Source: Caldisericota bacterium (lineage in GTDB: Bacteria; Bipolaricaulota; Bipolaricaulia; Bipolaricaulales; Bipolaricaulaceae). From it: DNA of 12,848 bases. The stretch is from NCBI GenBank assembly GCA_013151115.1, contig JAADIW010000082.1:6442-19289 (forward strand), in the 5' to 3' direction. Made by a program: the position numbers and the translations under genes. The notes beneath the pieces are model-generated. The model was not told the DNA's origin and searched no databases. It worked only from the letters and a program-made list of their open reading frames with translations. The stretch's first letter is position 1, and every line of letters starts with the position of its first letter. Positions 7,010 to 12,848 of this stretch are shown here, one piece after another.

Positions 7010-7630
7010 ATGAAGCGGAAGCTCGGATTTCTGATGTTGCTCGGGATTTCGTCGCTCCTCCTCAGCGGATGCTATTTCAACCTCTTCCAAACCGCGAAGA
7101 CCCTGGACCGAGGGCGGGCCCTCCTCGGGATCGGCCTCGGCGTGGTCCCCATGGCCATCGAGGGCGAAACCGCTGTCTTCATCACCCCCCAGGCCCAGCT
7201 CGGGGTGGGGTTGGCGGACGGCGTCCAACTCACCCTGAAGGCGGGGGCGCTGGCGGCGCTGGGGAACGAACCCATGGGGCAATTCGGGGCGGCCGTGGGG
7301 GAGCTCAAGTTCCGGCTGTTCGATGAGCCCGGGGCCTTCGCGTTTGCCCTGGGCTTCGGCGGGGGCTGGAGCGTCACCTATTTCGGCTGGGGGATCCACG
7401 GCAGCCTTTACTTCGACAGCAACGTCGGGTTCCTCCCGGTCTACCTCGCCTGGCGGCCGTTCGTCCCCTTGGGCGGCATCGGGGAGGACTCGCCGGGGGG
7501 CTTCGCGAGCGTCCTGTCCGGGGGGCTGAGGCTCGTGTTCTCGGAGAGGGCGACCCTCCTGTTGGAGCTGGACTACCACACCCTGTGGCAGCTGCTCAGC
7601 CCCGGCATGTCGCTCGTGTTCACGTTCTGA
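7010..7630 (+). CDS. Lipoprotein with predicted outer-membrane beta-barrel character
   Basis: I do not recognise a named family. The 206-residue protein starts MKRKLGFLMLLGISSLLLSGC: a basic n-region, a hydrophobic core and a lipobox LLSG|C with the lipidated cysteine at C21. The mature part alternates small, glycine and aromatic residues in the manner of amphipathic beta strands (for example AVFITPQAQLGVGL, FAFALGFGGGWSVTYFGWG, IHGSLYFDSNVGFLPVYLAWRPF, ATLLLELDYHT). It ends in MSLVFTF, with a C-terminal phenylalanine as in many BAM-inserted barrels. There are no cytosolic enzyme motifs. If correct, it points to a diderm envelope. It has its own ribosome site and terminator and is thus a single-gene unit between two operons. 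The envelope role is inferred from composition, not homology. Confidence 0.8.
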   Translation: MKRKLGFLMLLGISSLLLSGCYFNLFQTAKTLDRGRALLGIGLGVVPMAIEGETAVFITPQAQLGVGLADGVQLTLKAGALAALGNEPMGQFGAAVGELKFRLFDEPGAFAFALGFGGGWSVTYFGWGIHGSLYFDSNVGFLPVYLAWRPFVPLGGIGEDSPGGFASVLSGGLRLVFSERATLLLELDYHTLWQLLSPGMSLVFTF

Positions 7631-7657
7631 CGGGCAGGTCGCCCGGAACGCGGAGAG

Positions 7658-7681
7658 GGCCGCCCTAGGGGCGGCCTTTTT
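7658..7681 (+). terminator. Rho-independent terminator after the lipoprotein gene
   Basis: GGCCGCCC (7658-7665), loop TAG, GGGCGGCC (7669-7676): a perfect 8-bp stem, followed by five T (7677-7681). The stem can be extended by A-T and G-U pairs using the AGAG before it. It starts 27 bases after the TGA at 7630. A smaller CGGGC/GCCCG hairpin (7631-7645) lies between. It insulates the POR promoter that begins 12 bases later. Confidence 0.92.
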
Positions 7682-7692
7682 CGTTTCCCACG

Positions 7693-7744
7693 TTGAAATC
7701 CTTTGCATCCCCAACCTATAATGGCCGAACTCCCGAAAGGAGGG
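7693..7744 (+). promoter_or_regulatory. Strong sigma70-type promoter and RBS of the POR operon
   Basis: TTGAAA at 7693-7698 (5 of 6), an 18-base spacer, and a perfect TATAAT at 7717-7722. Transcription should begin near 7729. AAAGGAGGG at 7736-7744 is a near-perfect ribosome site seven bases before the porC ATG at 7752. This is the best promoter in the window, in keeping with a highly expressed central enzyme. No operator-like repeat is obvious around it. Confidence 0.85.
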
Positions 7745-7751
7745 AAGTCCC

Positions 7752-8318
7752 ATGGTGGAGATCCGTTGGCATGGGAGAGGCGGTCAAGGCGCGAAGACCG
7801 TCTCCCAGATCCTCGCCCAGATCAACCTGCGCGAGGGGAAACATGTGCAAGCGTTTCCGGAATATGGGCCCGAGCGATCCGGGGCCCCGGTGAGAGCGTA
7901 CAACCGCATCTCGGAGGAGGAGATCCTCGTCCACTCCGGCGTCTACCATCCCGATATCGTGGTGGTGATCGACGAGACCCTCCTCGATTCCGAGAACCCC
8001 ACGGAGGGCCTCAAACCCGACGGGGTCCTCATCGTGAATTCCTCCCGTTCCGAGGCCGAGATCCGCGAGGCCACGGGGTTCCGGGGGAAGATCGTGGTGC
8101 TGGACGCCACGAAGATCGCGCGCGAGGCCGGCACCGGATTCCCCAACGTCCCCATGCTCGGGGCGGTGGTGGCGGTGCTCGGCACGGACCCCGCGATCGC
8201 GGAGGAGGAGCTCAAGGAAACCCTGTCCCATCGGCTTCCCCCCGAGGTCGTGGAGAAGAACATCCGGGCCTTCCGGGCCGGGTACGAGGCGGCGAAAGGG
8301 GTGTACGTTGGCGGTTGA
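7752..8318 (+). CDS. porC: Pyruvate:ferredoxin oxidoreductase, gamma subunit
   Basis: 188 residues, the usual size of the separate gamma subunit. The domain-III signature is clear: WHGRGGQGAKT near the N-terminus, then FPEYGPERSGAPVRAYNRIS (about 36-55) and HPDIVVVIDETLL. POR oxidises pyruvate and CoA to acetyl-CoA and CO2 with reduction of ferredoxin, or runs in reverse for carbon fixation; gamma helps hold the alpha/beta core and CoA. It opens a four-gene operon in the order gamma-delta-alpha-beta, as in Thermotoga and Pyrococcus. The ATG follows a strong ribosome site and promoter. The 3' end overlaps porD by 11 bases. A related 2-oxoacid oxidoreductase (VOR) is possible from gamma alone, but the alpha subunit favours pyruvate. 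Confidence 0.95.
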   Translation: MVEIRWHGRGGQGAKTVSQILAQINLREGKHVQAFPEYGPERSGAPVRAYNRISEEEILVHSGVYHPDIVVVIDETLLDSENPTEGLKPDGVLIVNSSRSEAEIREATGFRGKIVVLDATKIAREAGTGFPNVPMLGAVVAVLGTDPAIAEEELKETLSHRLPPEVVEKNIRAFRAGYEAAKGVYVGG

Positions 8319-8604
8319 GCTCAAATCGTGGAAGGAACTCCCCATCGGAGGGGTGATCCCAGGGGGCGCCACCCCGGAGCTCAACAAGACCGGCTCCTGG
8401 CGGGCACAGCGGCCCATCTGGGATTCCGACAAGTGCATCCACTGCCTGCAGTGCTGGCTCCACTGCCCGGATGACTCCATCCTCATCCGGGATCAGAAGG
8501 TGACCGGCGTCGATTACGACCACTGCAAGGGCTGCGGGGTGTGCGCCGCGGTTTGTCCCGTGGACGCCATCGAGATGGTTCCCGAGCGAGGGGGTGCCGG
8601 ATGA
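8308..8604 (+). CDS. porD: Pyruvate:ferredoxin oxidoreductase, delta (ferredoxin-like) subunit
   Basis: 98 residues, a typical POR delta. Two [4Fe-4S] motifs are complete: C43, C46, C49, C53P (CIHCLQCWLHCP) and C73, C76, C79, C83P (CKGCGVCAAVCP). The N-terminal extension (KSWKELPIGGVIPGGAT, then SWRAQRPIWDSDK) is characteristic of this subunit rather than of free ferredoxin. It passes electrons from the alpha/beta core to external ferredoxin. The start is TTG at 8308, inside the end of porC and in another frame, with AGGGG about six bases upstream; no ATG or GTG fits ahead of the conserved extension. The TGA overlaps the porA ATG by four bases. Confidence 0.95.
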   Translation: MAVELKSWKELPIGGVIPGGATPELNKTGSWRAQRPIWDSDKCIHCLQCWLHCPDDSILIRDQKVTGVDYDHCKGCGVCAAVCPVDAIEMVPERGGAG

Positions 8605-9758
8605 AGAAGGTGATGACGGGCCACAAGGCGGTGGCCGAGGCGATGCGGCAGATCGAACCGGACGTCGTCGCCGTCTATCCCATCACTCCCCAGTCGGAGA
8701 TCGCCGAATACTACGCCCAATACGTGGCCGACGGGCTCGTGCGCACCGAGCTCGTCCCGGTGGAGTCCGAGCACTCGGCCATGTCGGCCTGCGTGGGGGC
8801 CGCGGCGGCGGGGGCGCGGGTGATAACCGCCACCGCGTCCCAGGGATTGGCGCTGATGGTGGAGATCCTCTACATCGCGGCGTCCATGCGGCTCCCCATC
8901 GTGATGGCACTGGCCAACCGCGCGCTCTCGGGCCCCATCAACATCCACTGCGACCACTCCGATGCCTACCTCGCACGGGATTCGGGCGCCGTCCAGATCT
9001 TCGCCGAGTCGGCGCAGGAGGCCTACGACTACATGGTCATGGCCCAGCGGATCGCCGAGCACAAGGACGTCCGGCTCCCGGTCATCGTGAACCTCGACGG
9101 CTTCACCCTCACCCACTCCTCCCAGGTGGTTGAGACGTTGCCGGACGAGAGGGTCAAGGAGTTCGTGGGGGAGTACGAACCGCTCTATCCGTTGCTGGAC
9201 GTCGACAACCCGTCCACCTGGGGCCCGTTCGCGATGCCCGATTACTACTTCGAGCTCAAGCGGGCGCAGCAGGCGGGGATGGAGGCCGTGCCCGAGGTCT
9301 TCCTCTCCGTTCAGGAGGAGTATTCCCGGCTCTCGGGGCGCCCCTATAAGGGGTTCTTCGAGGCCTATAAACTCGACGACGCCGAGCGCGTGATCGTCGT
9401 CATGGGCTCCACCGCGGGGACCGCGAAGGTGGTGGTGGACGAGCTCCGGGCGCGGGGCGAACGGGTGGGGCTCCTGAAGGTGTGGCTGTGGCGGCCCTTC
9501 CCCCGCGCGGAGGTCGCGGAGGCGCTCTCCGGGGCCAAGGCGGTGGCCATCATGGACCGCGCCCTCTCCTTCGGGAACATGGGCGCGTTGTACCTCGACA
9601 TCACCTCGGCCTTCGCGGGACGCGAGGGGCCGACCTTCGTGAACTACATCTACGGCCTGGGGGGGCGCGACGTGCCCGCGGAGCACATCGCCCAGGTCTT
9701 CGAGGGGCTCGAGGACGCGGTGACCGGAGAGCTCCGGTACCTCGGCCTGCGGGAGTAA
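8601..9758 (+). CDS. porA: Pyruvate:ferredoxin oxidoreductase, alpha subunit
   Basis: 385 residues from the ATG at 8601; a longer reading from 8541 adds only non-homologous sequence overlapping porD. The start is fixed by the ATGA overlap with the porD stop and by GGGGGTG upstream. Signatures include VYPITPQSEIAEYYAQYVADG, VPVESEHSAMSACVGAAAAGAR, the RLPIVMALANRALSGPINIH segment, CDHSDAYLARDSGAVQIFAESAQEAYD, and YIYGLGGRDVPAEHI near the C-terminus. Length and sequence resemble Thermotoga PorA as I remember it, including the ending RYLGLRE. With beta it forms the thiamine-diphosphate active site; the YPITP motif interacts with the cofactor region. Substrate preference for pyruvate is inferred from this similarity. 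Confidence 0.96.
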   Translation: MKKVMTGHKAVAEAMRQIEPDVVAVYPITPQSEIAEYYAQYVADGLVRTELVPVESEHSAMSACVGAAAAGARVITATASQGLALMVEILYIAASMRLPIVMALANRALSGPINIHCDHSDAYLARDSGAVQIFAESAQEAYDYMVMAQRIAEHKDVRLPVIVNLDGFTLTHSSQVVETLPDERVKEFVGEYEPLYPLLDVDNPSTWGPFAMPDYYFELKRAQQAGMEAVPEVFLSVQEEYSRLSGRPYKGFFEAYKLDDAERVIVVMGSTAGTAKVVVDELRARGERVGLLKVWLWRPFPRAEVAEALSGAKAVAIMDRALSFGNMGALYLDITSAFAGREGPTFVNYIYGLGGRDVPAEHIAQVFEGLEDAVTGELRYLGLRE

Positions 9759-9768
9759 GGAGGGTGAC

Positions 9769-10719
9769 GTGCCCAACGTGAAGGTACTGGCACAGAGACA
9801 GGAACAGCGGGGTTCGCGGTTCACCGGGGGGCACTCGCTGTGCTCCGGGTGTGCCGAGCCCATGATCGTGAGAACGGTCCTGAACGCCATAGAGGACCCC
9901 GTGGTGGTGGCCAACGCCACCGGATGCCTCGAGGTCGCCTCGAGCCGTTATCCCACCTCGGCCTGGAACGTCCCCTGGATCCACTCGGCGTTCGAGAACG
10001 CGGCGGCCACCATCGCCGGGGTGGAGGCGGCCTACAGGGCCCTCTCCCGTAAGGGAAAGATAACTAAGAGGATCCGGTTCGTGGCGTTCGCCGGCGACGG
10101 CGGCACGTACGATATCGGCCTCCAGGCGCTTTCCGGGGCCCTGGAGCGGGGACACGATTTCCTCTACATCGTCCTCAACAACGAGGCCTACATGAACACC
10201 GGTGTCCAGCGTTCCTCCGCCACGCCCCGCGGGGCCAACGCCACCACCTCCCCGGCGGGCTCGGTGATCCCGGGCAAGCCCCAGGACCGCAAGGATCTCA
10301 CCGAGATCGTGGTCGCCCACCGTGTCCCCTACGTGGCCCAGGCCTCCGTCTCGAACCTCATCGACCTCGCCAACAAGGTGGAGCGGGCGATGAAGTACGA
10401 GGGCCCCAAGCTCATCAACGTCTACTCCACCTGCCCCCTGGGGTGGCGTACCCCCTGGGACAGCGCCGTGAGGATCGCCAAGCTCGCCGTCGACACCTGC
10501 TACTGGCCCCTCTACGAGGTGGAGGAGGGGGTGTACCGCGTGACCTATAAGCCCAAGGAAAAGCTCCCCATCGAGGAGTGGCTCAAGCCACAGGGGAGGT
10601 TCCGGCACCTGTTCAAGTCGGAGAAGGGGAAGGCCATCATAAGGGAGCTCCAGGAGGCCGTGGACCGGCATTGGGAGGAGCTCCTCATGAAGGAGAGGTG
10701 TACCCAAGGAAAGGCATGA
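9769..10719 (+). CDS. porB: Pyruvate:ferredoxin oxidoreductase, beta (ThDP/Fe-S) subunit
   Basis: 316 residues, close to the usual beta length. The proximal [4Fe-4S] cluster ligands are present: C25 and C28 (HSLCSGCAEP), C53 (NATGCLE) and C222 (YSTCPLGW). The thiamine-diphosphate/Mg motif runs from FAGDGGTYDIGLQALSGALERG to YIVLNNEAYMNTGVQ (GDG...NN, about 109-147). The segment TPRGANATTSPAG follows, as in other POR beta subunits. The start is GTG at 9769 with GGAGGG (9759-9764) four bases upstream, ten bases after the porA stop. Its TGA overlaps by four bases the ATG of a small membrane-protein gene, which is the unusual feature of this operon. Confidence 0.96.
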   Translation: MPNVKVLAQRQEQRGSRFTGGHSLCSGCAEPMIVRTVLNAIEDPVVVANATGCLEVASSRYPTSAWNVPWIHSAFENAAATIAGVEAAYRALSRKGKITKRIRFVAFAGDGGTYDIGLQALSGALERGHDFLYIVLNNEAYMNTGVQRSSATPRGANATTSPAGSVIPGKPQDRKDLTEIVVAHRVPYVAQASVSNLIDLANKVERAMKYEGPKLINVYSTCPLGWRTPWDSAVRIAKLAVDTCYWPLYEVEEGVYRVTYKPKEKLPIEEWLKPQGRFRHLFKSEKGKAIIRELQEAVDRHWEELLMKERCTQGKA

Positions 10720-10892
10720 GGGACCAGCGGCCCAGGCCCTTCTGGCACGGCCTAGGCCGCGACGTCATCGTCGGGGCCGTCGTGGGGGCCGCGGTGGGGG
10801 CGGGATTTCGGGACACGGCCTTCGGGACCTGGATCGGCGCGGCGATCGGGGCCCTCCTACACCTCTACTTCTCGCTCCGGGTCCGCCCCTGA
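10716..10892 (+). CDS. Small two-helix glycine-zipper membrane protein coupled to porB
   Basis: 58 residues, unrecognised. A charged head (MRDQRPRPFWHGLGRD) is followed by two hydrophobic segments, about 17-31 (VIVGAVVGAAVGAGF) and 39-54 (WIGAAIGALLHLYFSL), joined by the short turn RDTAFGT; GxxxG-like spacing suggests tight helix-helix packing. Both ends are basic, consistent with an N-in/C-in hairpin. The ATG overlaps the porB stop as ATGA and has AAGGA just upstream, so it is the fifth gene of the POR operon. Its last 28 bases overlap the purB 3' end on the other strand. Clean start, coupling and coherent hydrophobicity support a real gene; function is unknown. A reading beginning at 10578 in this frame is only porB shadow. 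Confidence 0.72.
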   Translation: MRDQRPRPFWHGLGRDVIVGAVVGAAVGAGFRDTAFGTWIGAAIGALLHLYFSLRVRP

Positions 10893-12181
10893 GGCCCCCC
10901 GGGGGCCGAGGCGAATATCCGCCCCACCTCCCTCAGCGTCGTCCGCAGGTCGAAGATCCCCTCGATCTCCTCGGGGGTCAGGCGCTCGCGGACGGTGGCG
11001 TCCCCCAGGGCGATCTCCTTCAGGTCCCGGCCCGCGCGTTCCGCTTCCGCCACGAGCCGGGCCACGTGCGCGTGGGCGGCCCGCCGCGATAGCCCCGCGC
11101 GCACGAGCGCCAACAACAGGCCCTCGGAGAACACGATCCCCCTGGAGTCCAGTATCCGGCCGAGCATCCTCTCGGGATAGACCCTCAGCGATCGGATGAG
11201 CTCGCGACACTTGACGAGCATGTAGTCTACGAGGATGAACGCCTGCGGGAGGATGATCCGCTCCACGGAGGAATGGGACATGTCGCGTTCGTGCCAGAGG
11301 GCGTTGTCCTCCAGCGCCGGGGACACCGTCGCCCGCAGGAGCCGGGCGAGGCCGCACAGCCTCTCGGAGAGGATGGGGTTCCTCTTGTGGGGCATGGCCG
11401 ACGATCCCTCGGGCCTCCCCTCCGCGACCTCCGCCACCTCGGAACGGGAGAGGTGGCGCACCTCGAGGGCGACCTTTTCCACCAGGGAGCCGGTCTGAGC
11501 CAACGCGAAGAGGACATCCGCGTACCGATCCCGGGGGATCACCTGGGTGGTGGGGCGCGCGGGCGCGAGCCCCAACTCCGCCAGGGCCCGCTCCTCCGCT
11601 TCGGGGGGGAAGTAGGGGTAGGTGCCCACCGCGCCGGCGAGCTTCCCCACCGAGATCGCCTCGCGGGCCCGTTCGAGCCTCGCGATGTCGCGCCCCAGCT
11701 CCGCCCACCAGCACAGCGCCTTCAGCCCCAGGGTGGTGGGCTCGGCGTACTGGCCATGGGTGCGGCCGACCATCGGGGTCTCACGGTGGCGTTCGGCGAA
11801 CTCCCGCAGCGCCTCCGCCAACGCCCCGGCCTTGTCGAGCACGATCCCCAGGGCGTCGCGCAGGAGGAGGGACAGGGCCGTGTCCTTCACGTCGGAGGAG
11901 GTGAGGCCGTAGTGGATCCAGCGGCCCGCGGCCCCCACCTCCTCCTCCAGCGCCCAGAGGAAGGCGAGGAGGTCGTGGCCGATGTCGCGCTCGATCTCGC
12001 GGATCCGTCCGACGTCGATCCGCGCCCGGGCGCGGACCTCGGCCGTCGTCCCCGCGGGGACGACCCCCAGTCCCTCCAGGGCCGCGAGGGCGGCGAGCTC
12101 CACCCTGAGCCACCGCTCGTACTGGGCCTCGGGGGACCACAGCTCCCGCATGGGGGACAGGGCATATCGCTCCAGCATCAC
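10865..12181 (-). CDS. purB: Adenylosuccinate lyase
   Basis: 438 residues, normal for PurB. It acts twice in purine synthesis: SAICAR to AICAR plus fumarate, and adenylosuccinate to AMP plus fumarate. Visible motifs are MLERYALSPMRELWS at the N-terminus, IHYGLTSSDVKDTA (89-102), the general-acid region GRTHGQYAEPTTLG with H142, and the flexible signature loop GSSAMPHKRNPI (259-270) with the catalytic serine, then NALWHERDMSHSSVERI. It starts at GTG 12181 or at the next codon, ATG 12178; family members usually begin at the ATG, while the GGAGG site (ten bases from the GTG, thirteen from the ATG) slightly favours the GTG. It is divergent from the thiI-like gene and convergent with the POR operon; no other purine genes are in view. 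Confidence 0.97.
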   Translation of the reverse strand: MMLERYALSPMRELWSPEAQYERWLRVELAALAALEGLGVVPAGTTAEVRARARIDVGRIREIERDIGHDLLAFLWALEEEVGAAGRWIHYGLTSSDVKDTALSLLLRDALGIVLDKAGALAEALREFAERHRETPMVGRTHGQYAEPTTLGLKALCWWAELGRDIARLERAREAISVGKLAGAVGTYPYFPPEAEERALAELGLAPARPTTQVIPRDRYADVLFALAQTGSLVEKVALEVRHLSRSEVAEVAEGRPEGSSAMPHKRNPILSERLCGLARLLRATVSPALEDNALWHERDMSHSSVERIILPQAFILVDYMLVKCRELIRSLRVYPERMLGRILDSRGIVFSEGLLLALVRAGLSRRAAHAHVARLVAEAERAGRDLKEIALGDATVRERLTPEEIEGIFDLRTTLREVGRIFASAPGGPQGRTRSEK

Positions 12182-12190
12182 GCGCTATCT

Positions 12191-12204
12191 TCCTCCCGGG
12201 AGGA
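12191..12204. repeat. 14-bp perfect palindrome between purB and thiI
   Basis: TCCTCCCGGGAGGA is fully self-complementary and contains the purB ribosome site (GGGAGG on the minus strand). It could fold in the purB leader or be a protein site between the two divergent genes. In such GC-rich DNA a chance occurrence is possible. Confidence 0.4.
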
Positions 12205-12209
12205 TGCTG

Positions 12210-12215
12210 CGTCAA
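12210..12215 (-). promoter_or_regulatory. Candidate -35 element for purB
   Basis: On the minus strand TTGACG (5 of 6 to TTGACA) lies at 12215-12210. No convincing -10 appears 16-18 bases downstream; the nearest AT-rich stretch is AAGATA at the edge of the ribosome site. It is offered only as a possible purB promoter half. Confidence 0.25.
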
Positions 12216-12229
12216 AACCTCCCGGCCAC

Positions 12230-12235
12230 TATACT
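12230..12235 (+). promoter_or_regulatory. -10 element of the thiI-like gene
   Basis: TATACT (5 of 6 to TATAAT) ends five bases before the GTG at 12241, so transcription would begin at or within a base or two of the start codon. No clear -35 sits 16-18 bases upstream, and no ribosome site separates it from the GTG. Confidence 0.5.
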
Positions 12236-12240
12236 CGGGC

Positions 12241-12848
12241 GTGCTCATTCTCGTCCGGCTTTCCGGGGAGATAACCACGAAGAGCAAGCGCACCCGGCGG
12301 CGCTTCGCCGAGCGCCTGGTCGCGAACCTCCGGGATGCCCTGGAACGCGAGGGGCTCGGGGGCGAGGTGCAGGCCGGCTGGGACCGGATCCACGTCCGCA
12401 CCGAAGCCGCCGGGGCCACGGAGGTCCTGCGGCGGGTGTTCGGGGTGCGGAGCCTCTCGGCCGCGGCGGAACGCCCCTATCGCGATGCCGTGGAGATCGT
12501 CCGGCACGGGGAGGAGCTTTTCCGGGACCTGGTCCGTGGAAAGGTGTTCGCGGTGCGGGCGAGGCGGGTGGGAAACGCCAAGGTGGGCGTCCAGGCTTTG
12601 GAGCGGGAGCTCGGCGCCGCCCTCTACCCATACGCGGCCGGGGTCGACCTGGAGGAGCCGGAGATCACCGTCTACGTGGAGGTCCACGACGGGAAGGCCT
12701 ATTTCTTCACCGAGCGGGTGGAGGGCTACGGGGGACTCCCGGTGGGGGTGGAGGGCCGGGCCCTGTGCCTCATCTCCGGGGGATTCGACTCCTCCGTGGC
12801 GGCGTGGTACATGCTCAAGCGGGGGGTGGAGCTGGACTACCTCTTCCT
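12241..12848 (+). CDS. thiI: ThiI-like tRNA 4-thiouridine synthase (5' part; runs off window)
   Basis: 202 residues are visible and the frame is open to the right edge. The N-terminal ferredoxin-like and THUMP region covers about 1-165 (VRLSGEITTKSKRTRRRFAERL near the start, GVRSLSAAAE, then the THUMP-like segment ELFRDLVRGKVFAVRARR). The PP-loop ATPase begins at LCLISGGFDSSVAAWYMLKRG, with SGGFDSS at 179-185. ThiI adenylates U8 of tRNA and, with a sulfur donor, makes s4U; some versions also serve thiamine synthesis. Typical ThiI has SGGIDSPVAAW, so F and the second S are small deviations. Whether a rhodanese domain follows is unseen. GTG at 12241 is the only plausible start: no ATG fits the conserved beginning. 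There is no ribosome site, and a -10 element is five bases upstream. Confidence 0.9.
   Translation, partial: MLILVRLSGEITTKSKRTRRRFAERLVANLRDALEREGLGGEVQAGWDRIHVRTEAAGATEVLRRVFGVRSLSAAAERPYRDAVEIVRHGEELFRDLVRGKVFAVRARRVGNAKVGVQALERELGAALYPYAAGVDLEEPEITVYVEVHDGKAYFFTERVEGYGGLPVGVEGRALCLISGGFDSSVAAWYMLKRGVELDYLF

Noticed and set aside
6980..7753. Minus-strand open frame of 257 codons opposite the lipoprotein gene
   Set aside because: It reads through the terminator and POR promoter and lacks protein-like features, whereas the plus-strand frame has a signal peptide, a lipobox and a strong ribosome site.
8541..8600. Upstream extension of porA to 8541
   Set aside because: The extra 20 residues are arginine/glycine-rich sequence out of frame with porD and have no counterpart in POR alpha; the ATG at 8601 has a ribosome site and an ATGA overlap.
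8514..9920. Minus-strand open frame of 468 codons opposite porA
   Set aside because: Shadow of porD/porA/porB; it spans three confirmed genes and has no recognisable motif.
9601..10707. Minus-strand open frame of 368 codons opposite porB
   Set aside because: Shadow of porA/porB; the apparent protein is a repetitive G/H/L/V-rich antisense product.
11273..12274. Plus-strand open frame of 333 codons opposite purB
   Set aside because: Shadow of purB; it also runs over the purB promoter region and the thiI start.

Overview
This is a 12.8 kb, very GC-rich, gene-dense chromosomal window from an anaerobic, probably thermophilic bacterium. The main clues are a four-subunit pyruvate:ferredoxin oxidoreductase (POR) with the Thermotoga-type gamma-delta-alpha-beta gene order, an AMMECR1 protein, and a lipoprotein that looks like an outer-membrane beta-barrel, which suggests a diderm envelope. 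NAD-dependent ligase, PhoH and MtaB are bacterial markers. A deep-branching lineage such as Bipolaricaulota (OP1/Acetothermia) would fit, but that placement is a guess. I found no tRNA, rRNA, CRISPR array, insertion sequence or phage gene, and no stretch over 300 bases lacks a gene.

Minus strand, 1-818: a short operon with its own promoter encodes an Rrf2-family regulator with three cluster-type cysteines, then (4-nt overlap) the start of a DUF438/hemerythrin-type protein cut by the window edge. This resembles a redox or nitrosative-stress switch.

Minus strand, 851-6944: a tightly packed operon reads AMMECR1, mtaB, phoH, a 7TM-HD (PgpH-like) gene and ligA. Several junctions are ATGA stop/start overlaps. 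The phoH/7TM-HD pairing is a known conserved neighbourhood. The 7TM-HD gene is split by a frameshift near 3496 and lacks the usual large extracellular sensor domain.

Plus strand, 7010-10892: a monocistronic beta-barrel-like lipoprotein ends in a clear intrinsic terminator. A strong sigma70-type promoter then drives porC-porD-porA-porB, which oxidise pyruvate to acetyl-CoA with reduction of ferredoxin. A previously unremarkable 58-residue, two-helix glycine-zipper membrane protein is translationally coupled to the end of porB. It is the best candidate here for something undescribed, possibly a membrane tether for POR.

Right end: purB (minus) converges on the POR operon with a 28-nt overlap. 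It is divergent from a thiI-like tRNA 4-thiouridine synthase gene (plus, cut by the edge), whose GTG start lies right behind a -10 element and may be leaderless.
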